A stretch of DNA of 64,000 bases from Paenibacillus pinistramenti (GTDB lineage Bacteria; Bacillota; Bacilli; Paenibacillales; Paenibacillaceae): the NCBI RefSeq assembly GCF_005869875.1, contig NZ_VAWG01000003.1:62001-126000 (forward strand), read 5' to 3'. The notes beneath the pieces were generated by a model. It saw only the letters and a list, made by a program, of their open reading frames with translations, had not been told where the DNA came from and did not search any database. Both the position numbers and the translations under genes were made by a program. Below are positions 33,374-42,950 of this stretch, piece after piece; within the stretch, counting starts at the first letter, position 1; each line of letters opens with the position of its first letter.

Positions 33374-34904
33374 GTCTCACACCTCCGGCGACCGTACTGC
33401 CCGCCATCATCAAGCCAAGCTCCTGGTCGTTGGTCTGCTCAGGAAGCACCTCGCCGACGATTTGCCCTTCGTAAATAACCGCGATCCGGTCGGATACATT
33501 AATGATTTCATCCAGCTCAAAGGAGATCAGCAGCACTGCTTTGCCTTGATCCCGCTGGGCAATCAGCTGGGTTTGCACAAATTCAATTGCCCCGACGTCA
33601 AGTCCGCGTGTAGGCTGCGCCGCAATCAGCACGTCCGGATTTTTGTCTATTTCCCGGGCTATAATTGCCTTCTGCTGGTTCCCCCCCGACAGGGAGCGGG
33701 CTTTTGTTTCAGCGCTCGGAGTACGCACGTCAAATGCCTGAATCAAACGCTGGGCCTGCTTCTTAATGGCATTATAATCCAGGAAACCTCTCTTGCTGTA
33801 CGGTTCCTTATAGTACGTTTCAAGCACCATATTTTCACTCATCGAAAAATCCAGCACCAGACCGTGCTTATGCCGGTCTTCCGGAATATGCGCTATCCCG
33901 CTCTCGCTGATTTGGCGGGGCGTCGCATTGGCTAGCTCTTTGCCGTTCAGCCGGATAGAGCCGCTCTCCACTTTGCTGAGGCCGGTCAGCGCTTCAATCA
34001 GCTGGGTCTGGCCGTTTCCGTCTACGCCGGCAATCCCCAGGATTTCCCCAGCCCGGACATTAAGATTCAATCCGTTAAGAACGGTTGCGCCCTCTTTGTT
34101 CTTGACAAACAGGTCGCGTACCTCAAGGACGTTCCCGCCTGGTGCTGCAGCACGCTTGTCCACTTTAAAAGTCACGTTGCGGCCAACCATTTTCTCCGCC
34201 AGAATGCTTGGCGATGCTTCAGATGTTTTTACCGTGTCAATCACCTTGCCGCGGCGGATAATCGTAACTGTATTCGAAATATGCATAATTTCTTTGAGCT
34301 TGTGGGTAATCAGAATGATTGACTTACCTTCAGCAACCAGTCTGCGCATGATCTCCATCAGCTCAGTGATTTCTTGAGGAGTCAAAACCGCTGTCGGTTC
34401 ATCAAAAATCAAGATATCCGCACCGCGGTATAACGTTTTCAAAATCTCGACACGCTGCTGCATCCCCACCGAAATATCGTGAATTTTGGCATATGGGTCA
34501 ACCCGCAGGCCGTATTGTTCGGACAGCTCCTGAATACGGGCCGCAGCTGTTTTCGTGTCCAGATTCGAGCCTTTCTTTGGCTCCATCCCCAAAATAATGT
34601 TTTCTGTAACCGTAAAAGGTTCAACCAGTTTGAAATGCTGATGCACCATTCCGATTCCAAGATCGATCGCCTTGTTGGGATTATCTATAATAACGGGCTC
34701 GCCATTAATTTCAATGCTGCCTTCATCCGGTTGATACAGACCGAAGACGATATTCATCAATGTAGATTTACCCGCGCCATTCTCACCAAGCAGTGCATGA
34801 ATTTCACCTTTAAACAGCTTAAAGCTGATCGAGTCATTTGCTACGACGCCTGGAAAGCGTTTCGTAATGCCTTTGAGCTCGACAACGGGAGTCGCTGAGT
34901 TCAT
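33366..34904 (-). CDS. nupO: nucleoside ABC transporter ATPase (two ABC domains, NupO-like)
   Basis: 512 residues. The first ABC domain has Walker A GENGAGKST, a VGMQQRVEIL signature and Walker B LIFDEPTAVL. The second has a degenerate Walker A (GVDGNGQTQ) but an intact LSGGNQQK signature. Powers the transporter from the cytoplasm. ATG 34904 follows AAGAAGGGTGA; the frame continues to 34973 but crosses a hairpin. A short hairpin (34970-34997) separates it from the binding-protein gene. Confidence 0.92.
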   Translation of the reverse strand: MNSATPVVELKGITKRFPGVVANDSISFKLFKGEIHALLGENGAGKSTLMNIVFGLYQPDEGSIEINGEPVIIDNPNKAIDLGIGMVHQHFKLVEPFTVTENIILGMEPKKGSNLDTKTAAARIQELSEQYGLRVDPYAKIHDISVGMQQRVEILKTLYRGADILIFDEPTAVLTPQEITELMEIMRRLVAEGKSIILITHKLKEIMHISNTVTIIRRGKVIDTVKTSEASPSILAEKMVGRNVTFKVDKRAAAPGGNVLEVRDLFVKNKEGATVLNGLNLNVRAGEILGIAGVDGNGQTQLIEALTGLSKVESGSIRLNGKELANATPRQISESGIAHIPEDRHKHGLVLDFSMSENMVLETYYKEPYSKRGFLDYNAIKKQAQRLIQAFDVRTPSAETKARSLSGGNQQKAIIAREIDKNPDVLIAAQPTRGLDVGAIEFVQTQLIAQRDQGKAVLLISFELDEIINVSDRIAVIYEGQIVGEVLPEQTNDQELGLMMAGSTVAGGVRHE

Positions 34905-34969
34905 GAGATCACCCTTCTTCCAGATTAGGCTTCTAAAGCCCATAGAACAATATACACGATAACGTGACA

Positions 34970-34997
34970 ACAAGGCTAGTTCAAAAACCAGCCTTGT
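34970..34997 (-). terminator. hairpin between the binding-protein and ATPase genes
   Basis: ACAAGGCT and AGCCTTGT arms (8 pairs) with a 12-base loop. There is little T-run, so it may protect the binding-protein mRNA 3' end or partly terminate, raising binding protein over transporter. Confidence 0.55.
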
Positions 34998-35056
34998 CGA
35001 TTTTCGTGCCGTATTTAATTCATGCTTGTACTTTGAACCCTTGTATAAGAGAGAAA

Positions 35057-36097
35057 TTATTTAGCAGGCTCAGATGGAACTGTGATTTCGCCGCTGATAA
35101 TTTTTTGTTTGTATTCTTCAACTTTTGCCAGTACGTCAGCAGGAACGTTCTTGCTGGAAGTATCAGCAATGCCTACGCCATTTTCTTTCAAGCCGAGAAC
35201 TTCGCTTCCGCCTTTGAAAGTACCGTCAATTACTTCCTGGCTTACGCGTTTAACGGCTTCGTCAACACGTTTAACCATGGAAGTCAGAGTAACCTCATCG
35301 CCAAATTCCAGGGATTGGTCTTTGTCTACGCCGATAACCCATACTTTTTGACCGGATTTAACACGGGCAGTTGCCTCGTTAAATACGCCAGTACCTGTAC
35401 CGCCTGCAGCTTGGAACACGATGTCCGCGCCGTTGTCATAGAATGTAGCGGCAGCCGTTTTACCAAGGTCAGGCTTGTCAAATGCGCCTGTATAGTTAAC
35501 CAGCAGCTGAGCGTTTGGATTTACAGCTTGAATACCTGCCTGGAAGCCGGCTTCAAAGCGTTTGATAACCGGAATTTCAGTACCGCCGACAAAACCGATT
35601 TTATTTGTCTTTGTCATCAGGCCTGCTACTACACCAACTAGGAAAGAACCTTCGTTCTCGGAGAAAGTAACAGATTTAACGTTTGGCTGGTCAACCGTTG
35701 CGTCAATGATCGCAAGCTTCGCATCTGCATTTTCGGAAGCAACCTTGCCTACAGCGTCGCCAAGATCCATGCCGATACCCCAAGTCAGATCATAGCCGCC
35801 TTTTACGAATTTGTTCAGGTTTGTTTCATAATCATCAGCTTTTGTACTTTGAAGATATTCCGTTTTAGCACCTTCTACGGCAGAAAGACCTTCCCAAGCA
35901 GATTGGTTAAAGGATTTGTCATTTACGCCGCCGACGTCAGTAACCAGACCGATTTTTACGTTGGAAGCCGTGTTACCACTTGAACCAGCATTTGCAGATT
36001 CACCGGAATTGGCGTTGTTTTTATTATTGCCGCATCCTGCCAATACGACCGTAAGAGCAAGCAGCAATACGATCGACAGTTTAAAACTTTTCTTCAT
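35057..36097 (-). CDS. nupN: BMP-family nucleoside-binding lipoprotein (NupN-like)
   Basis: 346 residues. A lipoprotein signal ending VVLAGC gives a lipid-anchored extracytoplasmic binding protein. A Gly/Asn/Ser-rich linker follows, then the basic membrane protein domain with IGLVTDVGGVNDKSFNQSAWEG and KIGFVGGTEIPVIKRFEAGF. The PnrA/BMP family binds nucleosides. It is the first gene of the transporter operon. TAAGGGGG precedes ATG. Confidence 0.92.
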   Translation of the reverse strand: MKKSFKLSIVLLLALTVVLAGCGNNKNNANSGESANAGSSGNTASNVKIGLVTDVGGVNDKSFNQSAWEGLSAVEGAKTEYLQSTKADDYETNLNKFVKGGYDLTWGIGMDLGDAVGKVASENADAKLAIIDATVDQPNVKSVTFSENEGSFLVGVVAGLMTKTNKIGFVGGTEIPVIKRFEAGFQAGIQAVNPNAQLLVNYTGAFDKPDLGKTAAATFYDNGADIVFQAAGGTGTGVFNEATARVKSGQKVWVIGVDKDQSLEFGDEVTLTSMVKRVDEAVKRVSQEVIDGTFKGGSEVLGLKENGVGIADTSSKNVPADVLAKVEEYKQKIISGEITVPSEPAK

Positions 36098-36172
36098 TGA
36101 GTGGTTTCCCCCTTAAAAATAAAATGCCGATTAAAGTCAGGTATTCTTCGGCACTGCCTTTTGACAAACTAG

Positions 36173-36178
36173 ATTATA
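36173..36178 (-). promoter_or_regulatory. -10 element upstream of nupN
   Basis: A perfect TATAAT on the minus strand, 76 bases before the ATG. No good -35 is found at 16-18 bases, so an activator or a weak promoter is possible. I see no purine riboswitch in this leader; the remaining bases to 36370 hold nothing else that I can identify. Confidence 0.4.
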
Positions 36179-36374
36179 CATAGATCAAAGCGTAAAATCC
36201 ACACAATAATCAACAGCAACCACTGATTATTCGCTCTTTTTTTATTGTAATCGCTTTAATTTGACATATCTGACATGCTACGTTCGGTATATATCCTCTT
36301 TCTTACACTCTCTTTAATCAAAGCTTTCAATAGCTGTATTATTCGCCAAGTTATCGGTCTGATATGCAGTCAAA

Positions 36375-36402
36375 CAAAAAAACCTTCCGTATTCACGGAA
36401 GG
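36375..36402 (-). terminator. terminator of the GGDEF/EAL gene
   Basis: CCTTCCGT and ACGGAAGG arms with a four-base loop, then TTTTTTTG on the minus strand. Confidence 0.85.
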
Positions 36403-36409
36403 GGAAGAC

Positions 36410-37948
36410 TTACACGGCCGCTCTGACCAAAAAATCCTGCTCCAGCCTGTATGCACCCACTGGCTTGCTGAACAGATAGCCCTGGCCGTCGTGGCAGTTC
36501 TGAAGCTTCAAGAATTCCAGCTGCTCCTTGTTCTCTACGCCTTCTGCTGTAATCTTCAGCTTCAAATGACGCGCCATAGAAGTGATTGAAGAGACGATAG
36601 CCGCATTGCTCCGGTCGCCGAAGATCTCCTGCAGGAAGGAACGGTCAATTTTGATCCGGTCAATGGGGAGATTTTTCAAATAGTGAAGCGAGCTGTAGCC
36701 TGTCCCGAAATCATCAATGCTGATCAGGATGCCAAGCTGCTTCAAATCCATTAGCTGGCCATAGGCAGAATGGGGGTCCATCGTCATGCTTTCTGTAATC
36801 TCTAATTCCAAATAGCGGGGATCTAGTCCGGTTTCTTGCAAAATCTGCGCCACGGTGCTGGTGAAGCGGGAATCCTTGAACTGCCGCATGGACATATTAA
36901 CTGAAATCGAAATCGGCTCAAACCCATCGTCCTGCCATCTCTTGTTCTGAATGCAGGCTGTCCGCAGAACCCATTCGCCAAGCTGGACAATAAATCCGCA
37001 CTCTTCAGCCAGCGGAATAAATTCGGAGGGCGGAATTATTCCGCGTCTTGGATGGTTCCAGCGCACAAGCGCCTCAAGCCCGACCATTTTGCCGGAGTCC
37101 AGGTTCACTTGAGGCTGATATTCAATAAAAAATTCTTCCCGCTCGATCCCTTTCCGCAGATCATTTTCCAATTCCAGCCTGGTTAAGATTGCCGTGCCCA
37201 TGTACCCGGCGTACCGGCAGCAGTTCATCCCGTTAGCTTTCGCATAGCAGGCGGCCAGTTCGGCATAACGGACAAGCTCCTCACTGGATTGTGCGTCGTG
37301 AGGGTATAGCGCATAGCCTATGCTTAAGGAAATATGATAATCGTTCGAGAGCAGTCTTACCGTGGAGTCGAACTGGGACAGAAAATGTTCAGCATATTGA
37401 ACTATTTCGTCCGGTTCTGCATATTCACTCATTAATATTGCAAAATCATCCACTCCGACCCGGAACAAATTCCCTTGAATCCGGCAGCTTGAGGCAATCC
37501 GCTCACTCATAATCTGCAGAAGCCGGTCCCCCGATTCATCCCCTAAAATTCCGCTCAGCATTTTATAATGATTGATATGTATAATACAGATTCCCTTGCC
37601 TGTGCCCGGCTGGGCTTCCTTCTCGAGAAAGGCCTGCAGGCTTGTACGAAAAGCTATCCGCTCGGGCAGGCCTGTCAACGGATCGTTGGCTCCAGCCAGC
37701 GTATTCTCCTGATTACTTCTCTCTCGCTTGACGGTTTGCCTGTCCGCAATCGGACGGTCCATCCGGTATGCAGTTCCGGCTAAGCAGCAGCAGCCGGCCA
37801 GCAGAATGAGGCAGTCCAGTATGCGCCAAACGTCCTTGCTCTCAAATGCATCTATCGTTAACAATAGACAGCCGCCTGCCATAATCAGCAATAACAGCAG
37901 CTTAAGCAGCCTTGCCAGCCCCTCGTTCCCCTCTTGCCTGAACCGCAT
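36410..37948 (-). CDS. GGDEF/EAL protein, probable c-di-GMP phosphodiesterase
   Basis: 512 residues. Two membrane helices near the N-terminus, a GGDEF-like domain (NDPLTGLPERIAFR ...) and an EAL domain. The GGDEF motif reads GVDDF, so cyclase activity is unlikely and the domain may instead sense GTP. The EAL domain looks intact: EALVRW, the NMSMRQF and ELEITES stretches, DDFGTGYSS and the late EGVE and QGYLFSKP. It should hydrolyse c-di-GMP. Counterpart to the cyclase at 22.7 kb. ATG follows CGGGGGC. Confidence 0.9.
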   Translation of the reverse strand: MRFRQEGNEGLARLLKLLLLLIMAGGCLLLTIDAFESKDVWRILDCLILLAGCCCLAGTAYRMDRPIADRQTVKRERSNQENTLAGANDPLTGLPERIAFRTSLQAFLEKEAQPGTGKGICIIHINHYKMLSGILGDESGDRLLQIMSERIASSCRIQGNLFRVGVDDFAILMSEYAEPDEIVQYAEHFLSQFDSTVRLLSNDYHISLSIGYALYPHDAQSSEELVRYAELAACYAKANGMNCCRYAGYMGTAILTRLELENDLRKGIEREEFFIEYQPQVNLDSGKMVGLEALVRWNHPRRGIIPPSEFIPLAEECGFIVQLGEWVLRTACIQNKRWQDDGFEPISISVNMSMRQFKDSRFTSTVAQILQETGLDPRYLELEITESMTMDPHSAYGQLMDLKQLGILISIDDFGTGYSSLHYLKNLPIDRIKIDRSFLQEIFGDRSNAAIVSSITSMARHLKLKITAEGVENKEQLEFLKLQNCHDGQGYLFSKPVGAYRLEQDFLVRAAV

Positions 37949-38103
37949 ATGTTTTCAGCCCCCGGGTGCATATTTATACGATTTCGGTTATTCGCTTAAT
38001 TTTGTCAAAATAGGGCAGCTTATCGCCTTATTTGTAACAATTCCACATCACCTGCTAATTTCCTTCCTCCCCGTAAAAAAGAATTTATCGGGCCGATAGG
38101 AAT

Positions 38104-38144
38104 AAAAAAGCCTTGACCGGCATGAAAGCAGCCGGATCAAGGCT
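38104..38144 (-). terminator. terminator of the HMGL-like gene
   Basis: GCCTTGATCCGGC and GCCGGTCAAGGC arms, then TTTTTTATT on the minus strand. Confidence 0.85.
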
Positions 38145-38152
38145 TCATTGAA

Positions 38153-39115
38153 TTATTTATGCTTGGGGAAACTAACCTCAGGCGTTGTCATTTTATCGTA
38201 AAATTCTACAACCGCATCTTTGCGTTCCGAAGCCCGCACCGCCATTGCCGAACGCGGATGCTCGTTCAGTGTGCCTGTAATCATATAAGGAAGCAGGTAG
38301 CCCCACTCCTCTTTCTCACGCAAAGGAACGAGCAGCTTCTCCAGAACCTCCAGTACCGGGCGGAGCTGGTAATGGGTATTCTTCAAATGAGTGACCAGAA
38401 GCTCTGTCGGACAGTTGCCTGCTGCGCGTCCCATTCCGTAAACCGAAGCATCCAGCAGCTCGACGCCATTATCTGCGGCAATCAGCGTGTTCGAGAAAGC
38501 CAGCTGCAGGTTATTGTGGGTATGAACACCCAGACGTTTATTTGGAAGGTTTGTTTTAAATTTATCCACCAGATACAGCATATCTTTATGGTCAAGACTG
38601 CCGTAGGAGTCTACGATGTAGACAAAATCGACCGAGCTCTCCCGGATCAAATCGAAAGCTTCAAGAAGCTCCTTCTCCATTACACCGGATAAAGCCATAA
38701 TATTTATGGTTGTTTCATAGCCCAAGTCATGAAATTTCTGTATCAGTTCAAGCGCTTTATCGACATCTTTGATATAGCAGGCTACGCGGATAAGATCCAG
38801 CAGACTTTCACTGCGCGGAAGAATGTCGTCTTCATCAACTCGGCCAACATCCACCAGGGCGGACAGCTTGGTATGACCTTTCTGCGGAATAACCTTCTTC
38901 AGGAAGTCGTCGTTCAGGAAGCGCCACGGACCGGCCCCTTCAGCGCCGCTCAGCAGCTTGGGGGAATTCTTGTACCCGATCTCCATATAATCAACACCGG
39001 CTTCATTCAGCCCGGCATAAAGCTGCTGGACAAACTCTACACTGAAGTCCCAATTATTCACAAGGCCTCCATCCCGGATGGTACAATCAACAATTTTGCA
39101 GGGATTAATTTTCAT
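38153..39115 (-). CDS. HMGL-like aldolase (DRE-TIM family)
   Basis: 320 residues. The N-terminal VDCTIRDGGLVNNWDF is the DRE-TIM metallolyase signature (here D-x-TIRDG), and GVHTHNNLQLAFSN carries the paired metal-binding histidines. Related to 4-hydroxy-2-oxovalerate aldolase and isopropylmalate synthase but much shorter than the latter, with no regulatory domain. It lies alone between a c-di-GMP gene and an aminopeptidase, so the substrate is not indicated. It is not leuA. AAAGGG precedes ATG. Confidence 0.8.
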   Translation of the reverse strand: MKINPCKIVDCTIRDGGLVNNWDFSVEFVQQLYAGLNEAGVDYMEIGYKNSPKLLSGAEGAGPWRFLNDDFLKKVIPQKGHTKLSALVDVGRVDEDDILPRSESLLDLIRVACYIKDVDKALELIQKFHDLGYETTINIMALSGVMEKELLEAFDLIRESSVDFVYIVDSYGSLDHKDMLYLVDKFKTNLPNKRLGVHTHNNLQLAFSNTLIAADNGVELLDASVYGMGRAAGNCPTELLVTHLKNTHYQLRPVLEVLEKLLVPLREKEEWGYLLPYMITGTLNEHPRSAMAVRASERKDAVVEFYDKMTTPEVSFPKHK

Positions 39116-39221
39116 AATTGAAACCCTTTCTTAATCTGCGGAATATAGTCCCTTTTATCTTACTTGATGCAGCACGTTAAAGTAAAGCAGTTTTATCCTG
39201 CTCTTCATGTCCTGCTTTGGT

Positions 39222-40742
39222 TTAGGACTCATTCTCCACCAGCCACTGCGCAATCGTGCGGACCATTACTCCAGTCGCCCCCTTCGGGTCGACGCCGCGT
39301 TCCCTGCTTAAATAAGCCGTACCGGCTATATCGAGGTGAATCCAGGGCAGACCTTCCGCAAAAGTCCCGATAAACAGCCCTGCCGTAATTGCCGCTCCGT
39401 TTCGCCCCGGCCGGTTATTCAAATCCGCAACGCCGCTCTTCAGCATCGCCCAATATTCAGAATAGCAGGGCAGAGGCCAAACTCTCTCTCCTGTTTGTTT
39501 GGAGGCATAGATAAAGCTCTGCAAAAAAGTCTCGTCATTGGTCACCGCCCCAGTTGCAATGTCCCCTAGTGCCGACAATATGGCTCCTGTAAGAGTCGCA
39601 ATATCTATAATTCTTACCGCGCCCTGCTCCTTCGCATGGGTCACGCCGTCAGCAAGCACAATTCTGCCTTCCGCATCCGCATTCAGCATTTCAACCGTCC
39701 GGCCGCTCCGGGTGGTCAAAATATCGCCCGGTTTCATCGCACTCCCGGAGGGCATATTCTCCGCAGCTGGAATTACAGCTATAACATTGACTTGAGGGCG
39801 AAGGATGCCTAAGACTTCCATTACTCCCAGTACAGAAGCGGCTCCTCCCATGTCACTGATCATTTCCTCCATTCCAGGGGCCCGTTTCAGGGACAGGCCG
39901 CCCGTATCGAAGGTAATTCCCTTACCGACAAGTCCGGTCACTTCCTCCCAGTCTTCCCGGCCCTGATACTTTATAGTAATAAGCCTCGGAGGGTTCACGC
40001 TGCCTTGTCCAACAGCCAGAATTCCGCCCATCTCCTTCTCGCGTAGGTCCGCTTCGTCCAGGACCTCGACTTCCAGACCATACCGCTGGGCTAATTCAAC
40101 CGCCGCTTCTCCCAAATCCTCCGGTGTAAGCATATTGCCCGGCAGGTTGGTCAGATCTCTGGCAGTAATCGTCCCGGCTGCATAGGCGCGTCCAGAGCGG
40201 ATGCCTTTCTCCCACTCCTTCTCTTCCTGACCTACGTCTGCTTCCTCATGATAGAAAATGACTTTTCGAATGCCTTCATACACCGGCTTCTCACGCTTAT
40301 AGACGGCTCTCTCATAGGCGCCCAGCAAGAAACCTTCCGTAAGCGCATGCGCGGCAAGCTCATTTCGGCCCTCCACCAAATAGGAGCCTATGGAAGCTGG
40401 AATCTTGATCAGCACTTGATCCGGCTGAAGCTTCAGTGCCGCCTTGGCTGCAGCTGCAGCGCTTAATCTCAGCTCATGCGCAGTAAGCGGGTGCTCACCC
40501 GCCCCTACTAAAATAACCGTCTCCGCAGGCTTGCGGTCCGGCAGCGGCAGTACAAACGTTTGATTCACTTCTCCTTCGAACAGCCTGCTTTGCATAAGGT
40601 TCTGGATATACGGCTTTAGCCAAGAGTCAACTGAGCCGTTCATCATATCTTTCTTCACTAACAGGAGAATAAGCACCTTCCCGTCCGATTCAGCCGGAAT
40701 GCCCCCGCTCCTCCATATTACCTCCGCTACATTTCCGTCCAC
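39222..40742 (-). CDS. pepA: leucyl aminopeptidase (M17 family)
   Basis: 506 residues from GTG 40742. Cleaves N-terminal residues from peptides, using two metals. GKGITFDTGGLSLKRAPGM, MGGAASVLG, NADAEGRIVLADG and the C-terminal HLDIAGTAY match M17. The N-terminal domain is the usual regulatory or macro-like fold. The open frame begins ATG 40763, but AAGGAAGG lies seven bases before GTG 40742, so that start is preferred. I find no clear terminator. Confidence 0.93.
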   Translation of the reverse strand: MDGNVAEVIWRSGGIPAESDGKVLILLLVKKDMMNGSVDSWLKPYIQNLMQSRLFEGEVNQTFVLPLPDRKPAETVILVGAGEHPLTAHELRLSAAAAAKAALKLQPDQVLIKIPASIGSYLVEGRNELAAHALTEGFLLGAYERAVYKREKPVYEGIRKVIFYHEEADVGQEEKEWEKGIRSGRAYAAGTITARDLTNLPGNMLTPEDLGEAAVELAQRYGLEVEVLDEADLREKEMGGILAVGQGSVNPPRLITIKYQGREDWEEVTGLVGKGITFDTGGLSLKRAPGMEEMISDMGGAASVLGVMEVLGILRPQVNVIAVIPAAENMPSGSAMKPGDILTTRSGRTVEMLNADAEGRIVLADGVTHAKEQGAVRIIDIATLTGAILSALGDIATGAVTNDETFLQSFIYASKQTGERVWPLPCYSEYWAMLKSGVADLNNRPGRNGAAITAGLFIGTFAEGLPWIHLDIAGTAYLSRERGVDPKGATGVMVRTIAQWLVENES

Positions 40743-40812
40743 TTGAGCACCTTCCTTTATCATCAGCTTGGCTTTATTTCCTTATTCATGCCTCTTCCAA
40801 CAGTTATTTAAA

Positions 40813-40839
40813 CAAAAAAGCCGTTTCTTAAGAAACGGC
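40813..40839 (-). terminator. terminator of the histidine kinase gene
   Basis: GCCGTTTCTT and AAGAAACGGC arms (10 pairs), then TTTTTTG on the minus strand. Confidence 0.85.
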
Positions 40840-40855
40840 GAATCGGATCTCCTGT

Positions 40856-41959
40856 TTAGTTAGCAAGCGGAAGCGATATTTTAAATGTAGTTCCAATCCC
40901 AATGCTGCTCTCCACATTGATGGAGCCGCCATGGTCCTTAATAATCCGGTAGCTCTCGGACAAGCCGAGCCCGGTCCCCTTCTCTTTGGTCGTAAAGAAC
41001 GGATCTGACAGCCGTTTGATTCGGGCCTGTTCCATCCCGCTGCCATTGTCGCTGATCGAAATGACTGCATTCCTGCCTTCAGATTTGGCTTGTATGTGAA
41101 TTTCACCCTTGCGGCCGCTTATTTCTTCAATTGCATCCATGCCATTCTTAATAAGATTCAGCAGAACCTGTTTGATCTGCTTGGCGTCTATAGAGATAAG
41201 CATTTCATCGGCTTCCGACTGAAGCGAAATTTCACAATCCTTCATTAAAGCTTCGCTCTCGGTTAACAGCACCGTTTGGCGCAGCAGTGAGGAAACCCTC
41301 AATACCGCTTTCTCAGGAGCCGAAGGCTTGGAGGAGTCCAGAAATTCGTGAATGATATCGTTGGTTCTGTCAATTTCCATCAAAATAATCCGGGCATATT
41401 CGTCCTTGCCCAGCTGCATCAAATGCGGCCGCAGCAGTTGGATAAACCCGCGGATTGCCGTCAGAGGATTACGGATCTCGTGGGCAATTGCCGCGGAGAT
41501 CTTGCCAAGTATCGCTAACTTATCATTATGCGAAGCCGTTTGTTCTATCTTCTTATAATCGGAAATGTCCTTGAAGCTAAGCAATAAATCGCCGTCCAGG
41601 TCTTCGGTATATGTAACCGATATCATCCAATATCTTCCGTATTCATCTGCCAGCTCAAATTTCGTTTTATGCTGCTGCATGACCTCACGGTAAATCTGCA
41701 GGGTCCATTTCCGTTTACTTCTCCCCATAAATGGAAGCGTTAACAATTGGCGAATGCTGCAATCCTCCAGAGTCTGCGGCTGCAGCTCCAGGATAGCTGC
41801 CATTAACGAATTGGCAAATGTAATTTGTCCCTCACAATTGATTAAAATAATAGCGTGATCCAGGTGATGAAGCACTCTTTCATACTTGTTTTTTTTAGGT
41901 GGGGCAGATCTAAAAAATTCGACCGGTTGGAGCAAGGTTTCTTCGATATCACTCAACAA
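40856..41959 (-). CDS. PAS-domain sensor histidine kinase (sporulation-kinase-like)
   Basis: 367 residues. A PAS domain (residues 25-130) is followed by a HisKA domain with the phosphorylated His near 160 (AHEIRNPLTAIRGF) and an HATPase_c domain with NLIKNGMDAI, DNGSGM and FFTTKEKGTGLGL. It lacks membrane segments, so it is cytoplasmic. The architecture resembles sporulation kinases feeding Spo0F, but no partner response regulator is adjacent. TTG 41959 sits eight bases after AAAAGGAGG. A longer frame starting GTG 42064 has no ribosome site. Confidence 0.9.
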   Translation of the reverse strand: MLSDIEETLLQPVEFFRSAPPKKNKYERVLHHLDHAIILINCEGQITFANSLMAAILELQPQTLEDCSIRQLLTLPFMGRSKRKWTLQIYREVMQQHKTKFELADEYGRYWMISVTYTEDLDGDLLLSFKDISDYKKIEQTASHNDKLAILGKISAAIAHEIRNPLTAIRGFIQLLRPHLMQLGKDEYARIILMEIDRTNDIIHEFLDSSKPSAPEKAVLRVSSLLRQTVLLTESEALMKDCEISLQSEADEMLISIDAKQIKQVLLNLIKNGMDAIEEISGRKGEIHIQAKSEGRNAVISISDNGSGMEQARIKRLSDPFFTTKEKGTGLGLSESYRIIKDHGGSINVESSIGIGTTFKISLPLAN

Positions 41960-42283
41960 GTTGTTATCCTCCTTTTCCCATGAATGATGTTCCTGCCGGT
42001 AGGGCTGTTCATCTTCGGTGGAGAATTGCAGGGTGATCTTGAGTTTATGCGAGGGCGCAATCACTTTAGAGGCCGAGCTTAAACTTTATAAAATAATCCT
42101 TTAATTCCATTATTTAACTGTTTAAAGACAACTAACTATGCTTGAAAAGTCCGATCACGGGCTTCTCCTGCCATAGTTATCACTTACATTTTAATCATAA
42201 AGAGGTTATCCAGCCCAGTCAATCAGAGAAACTGTCGAAAAAAGGGGATTCGCCTTTTATAGACTTTATTTTACAGAAAAGAG

Positions 42284-42318
42284 AAAAAAGCAGCTTTTCG
42301 GGCTCGAAAAGCTGCTTT
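42284..42318 (-). terminator. terminator of the small Cys-rich gene
   Basis: AAAGCAGCTTTTCG and CGAAAAGCTGCTTT arms (14 pairs), then a T-rich run on the minus strand. Bases 42065-42283 hold no gene that I can support. Confidence 0.85.
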
Positions 42319-42338
42319 GGAAGATTTTTATACAGAGA

Positions 42339-42743
42339 TCAGCGGTGCTGAAGCCTTGCCTTTCGTCTGCTCATATAAGCCAGTCTGCGTTTCAGTTCAC
42401 CCTCCCATTTCTCATCCCCTATAAATTTCGCTACCTGCAGGAGATCAAGGGAACTGTCAATCTGGCGTTTTACGATATCAAGCGGATCTTCGCGTTCATC
42501 ATTGACGCAGTTGACAAATATGGATTCATCATCCTCGGACACAAAATCGGCAAAATCAATCTCCGAAGCTCCGTCCGCATGAGCATACTCGGCTAGAATT
42601 TCGTACTCATTCTCTACTTTATAATGGACCTCAACCCGGTGGCACACCGGGCACAATAATAAGGGAACATTGTGAACCTGAGTCCGGTAATGTTTCAAGG
42701 TTCCTTTCGTCCCCACCATGCTGCCTCCACAGCAAAAGCTCAT
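42339..42743 (-). CDS. Cys-rich small protein of unknown function
   Basis: 134 residues. The N-terminus MSFCCGGSMV and a CPVCHRVEVHY motif near residue 31 suggest a metal-binding knuckle. The middle is acidic and the C-terminal third is basic and helical (KRRLAYMSRRKARLQHR). I recall similar conserved hypothetical proteins in Paenibacillus but no defined role. ATG 42743 follows AGGAGGG at eight bases; two earlier start codons overlap the site. It stands alone with its own terminator. Confidence 0.7.
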   Translation of the reverse strand: MSFCCGGSMVGTKGTLKHYRTQVHNVPLLLCPVCHRVEVHYKVENEYEILAEYAHADGASEIDFADFVSEDDESIFVNCVNDEREDPLDIVKRQIDSSLDLLQVAKFIGDEKWEGELKRRLAYMSRRKARLQHR

Positions 42744-42891
42744 TCCCATCACCCTCCTGTTGTCGGTTCACTCTTAATGGTTTAACTGCTATAACTTATT
42801 CGCGAACTAAGGGAGCAATTCCTTTCAATACGTTAGATTTTTACCCATTTTTACGCGTTTAAGTCATATTTTCGTTACAAGCTGTCAGGTG

Positions 42892-42927
42892 AAAAAACCC
42901 CCTGTTGACTTTCGTCAAAGGGGGTTT
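42892..42927 (-). terminator. terminator of the peroxiredoxin gene
   Basis: AAACCCCC(T)TTGAC and GTCAACAGGGGGTTT arms with a T-run on the minus strand. Confidence 0.85.
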
Positions 42928-42950
42928 CGCTATAGCTGGGCGATTAAGCC

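Noticed and set aside
36098-36370. Purine riboswitch before the nucleoside transporter
   Set aside because: I looked for the conserved aptamer core and saw none; only a -10 is evident.
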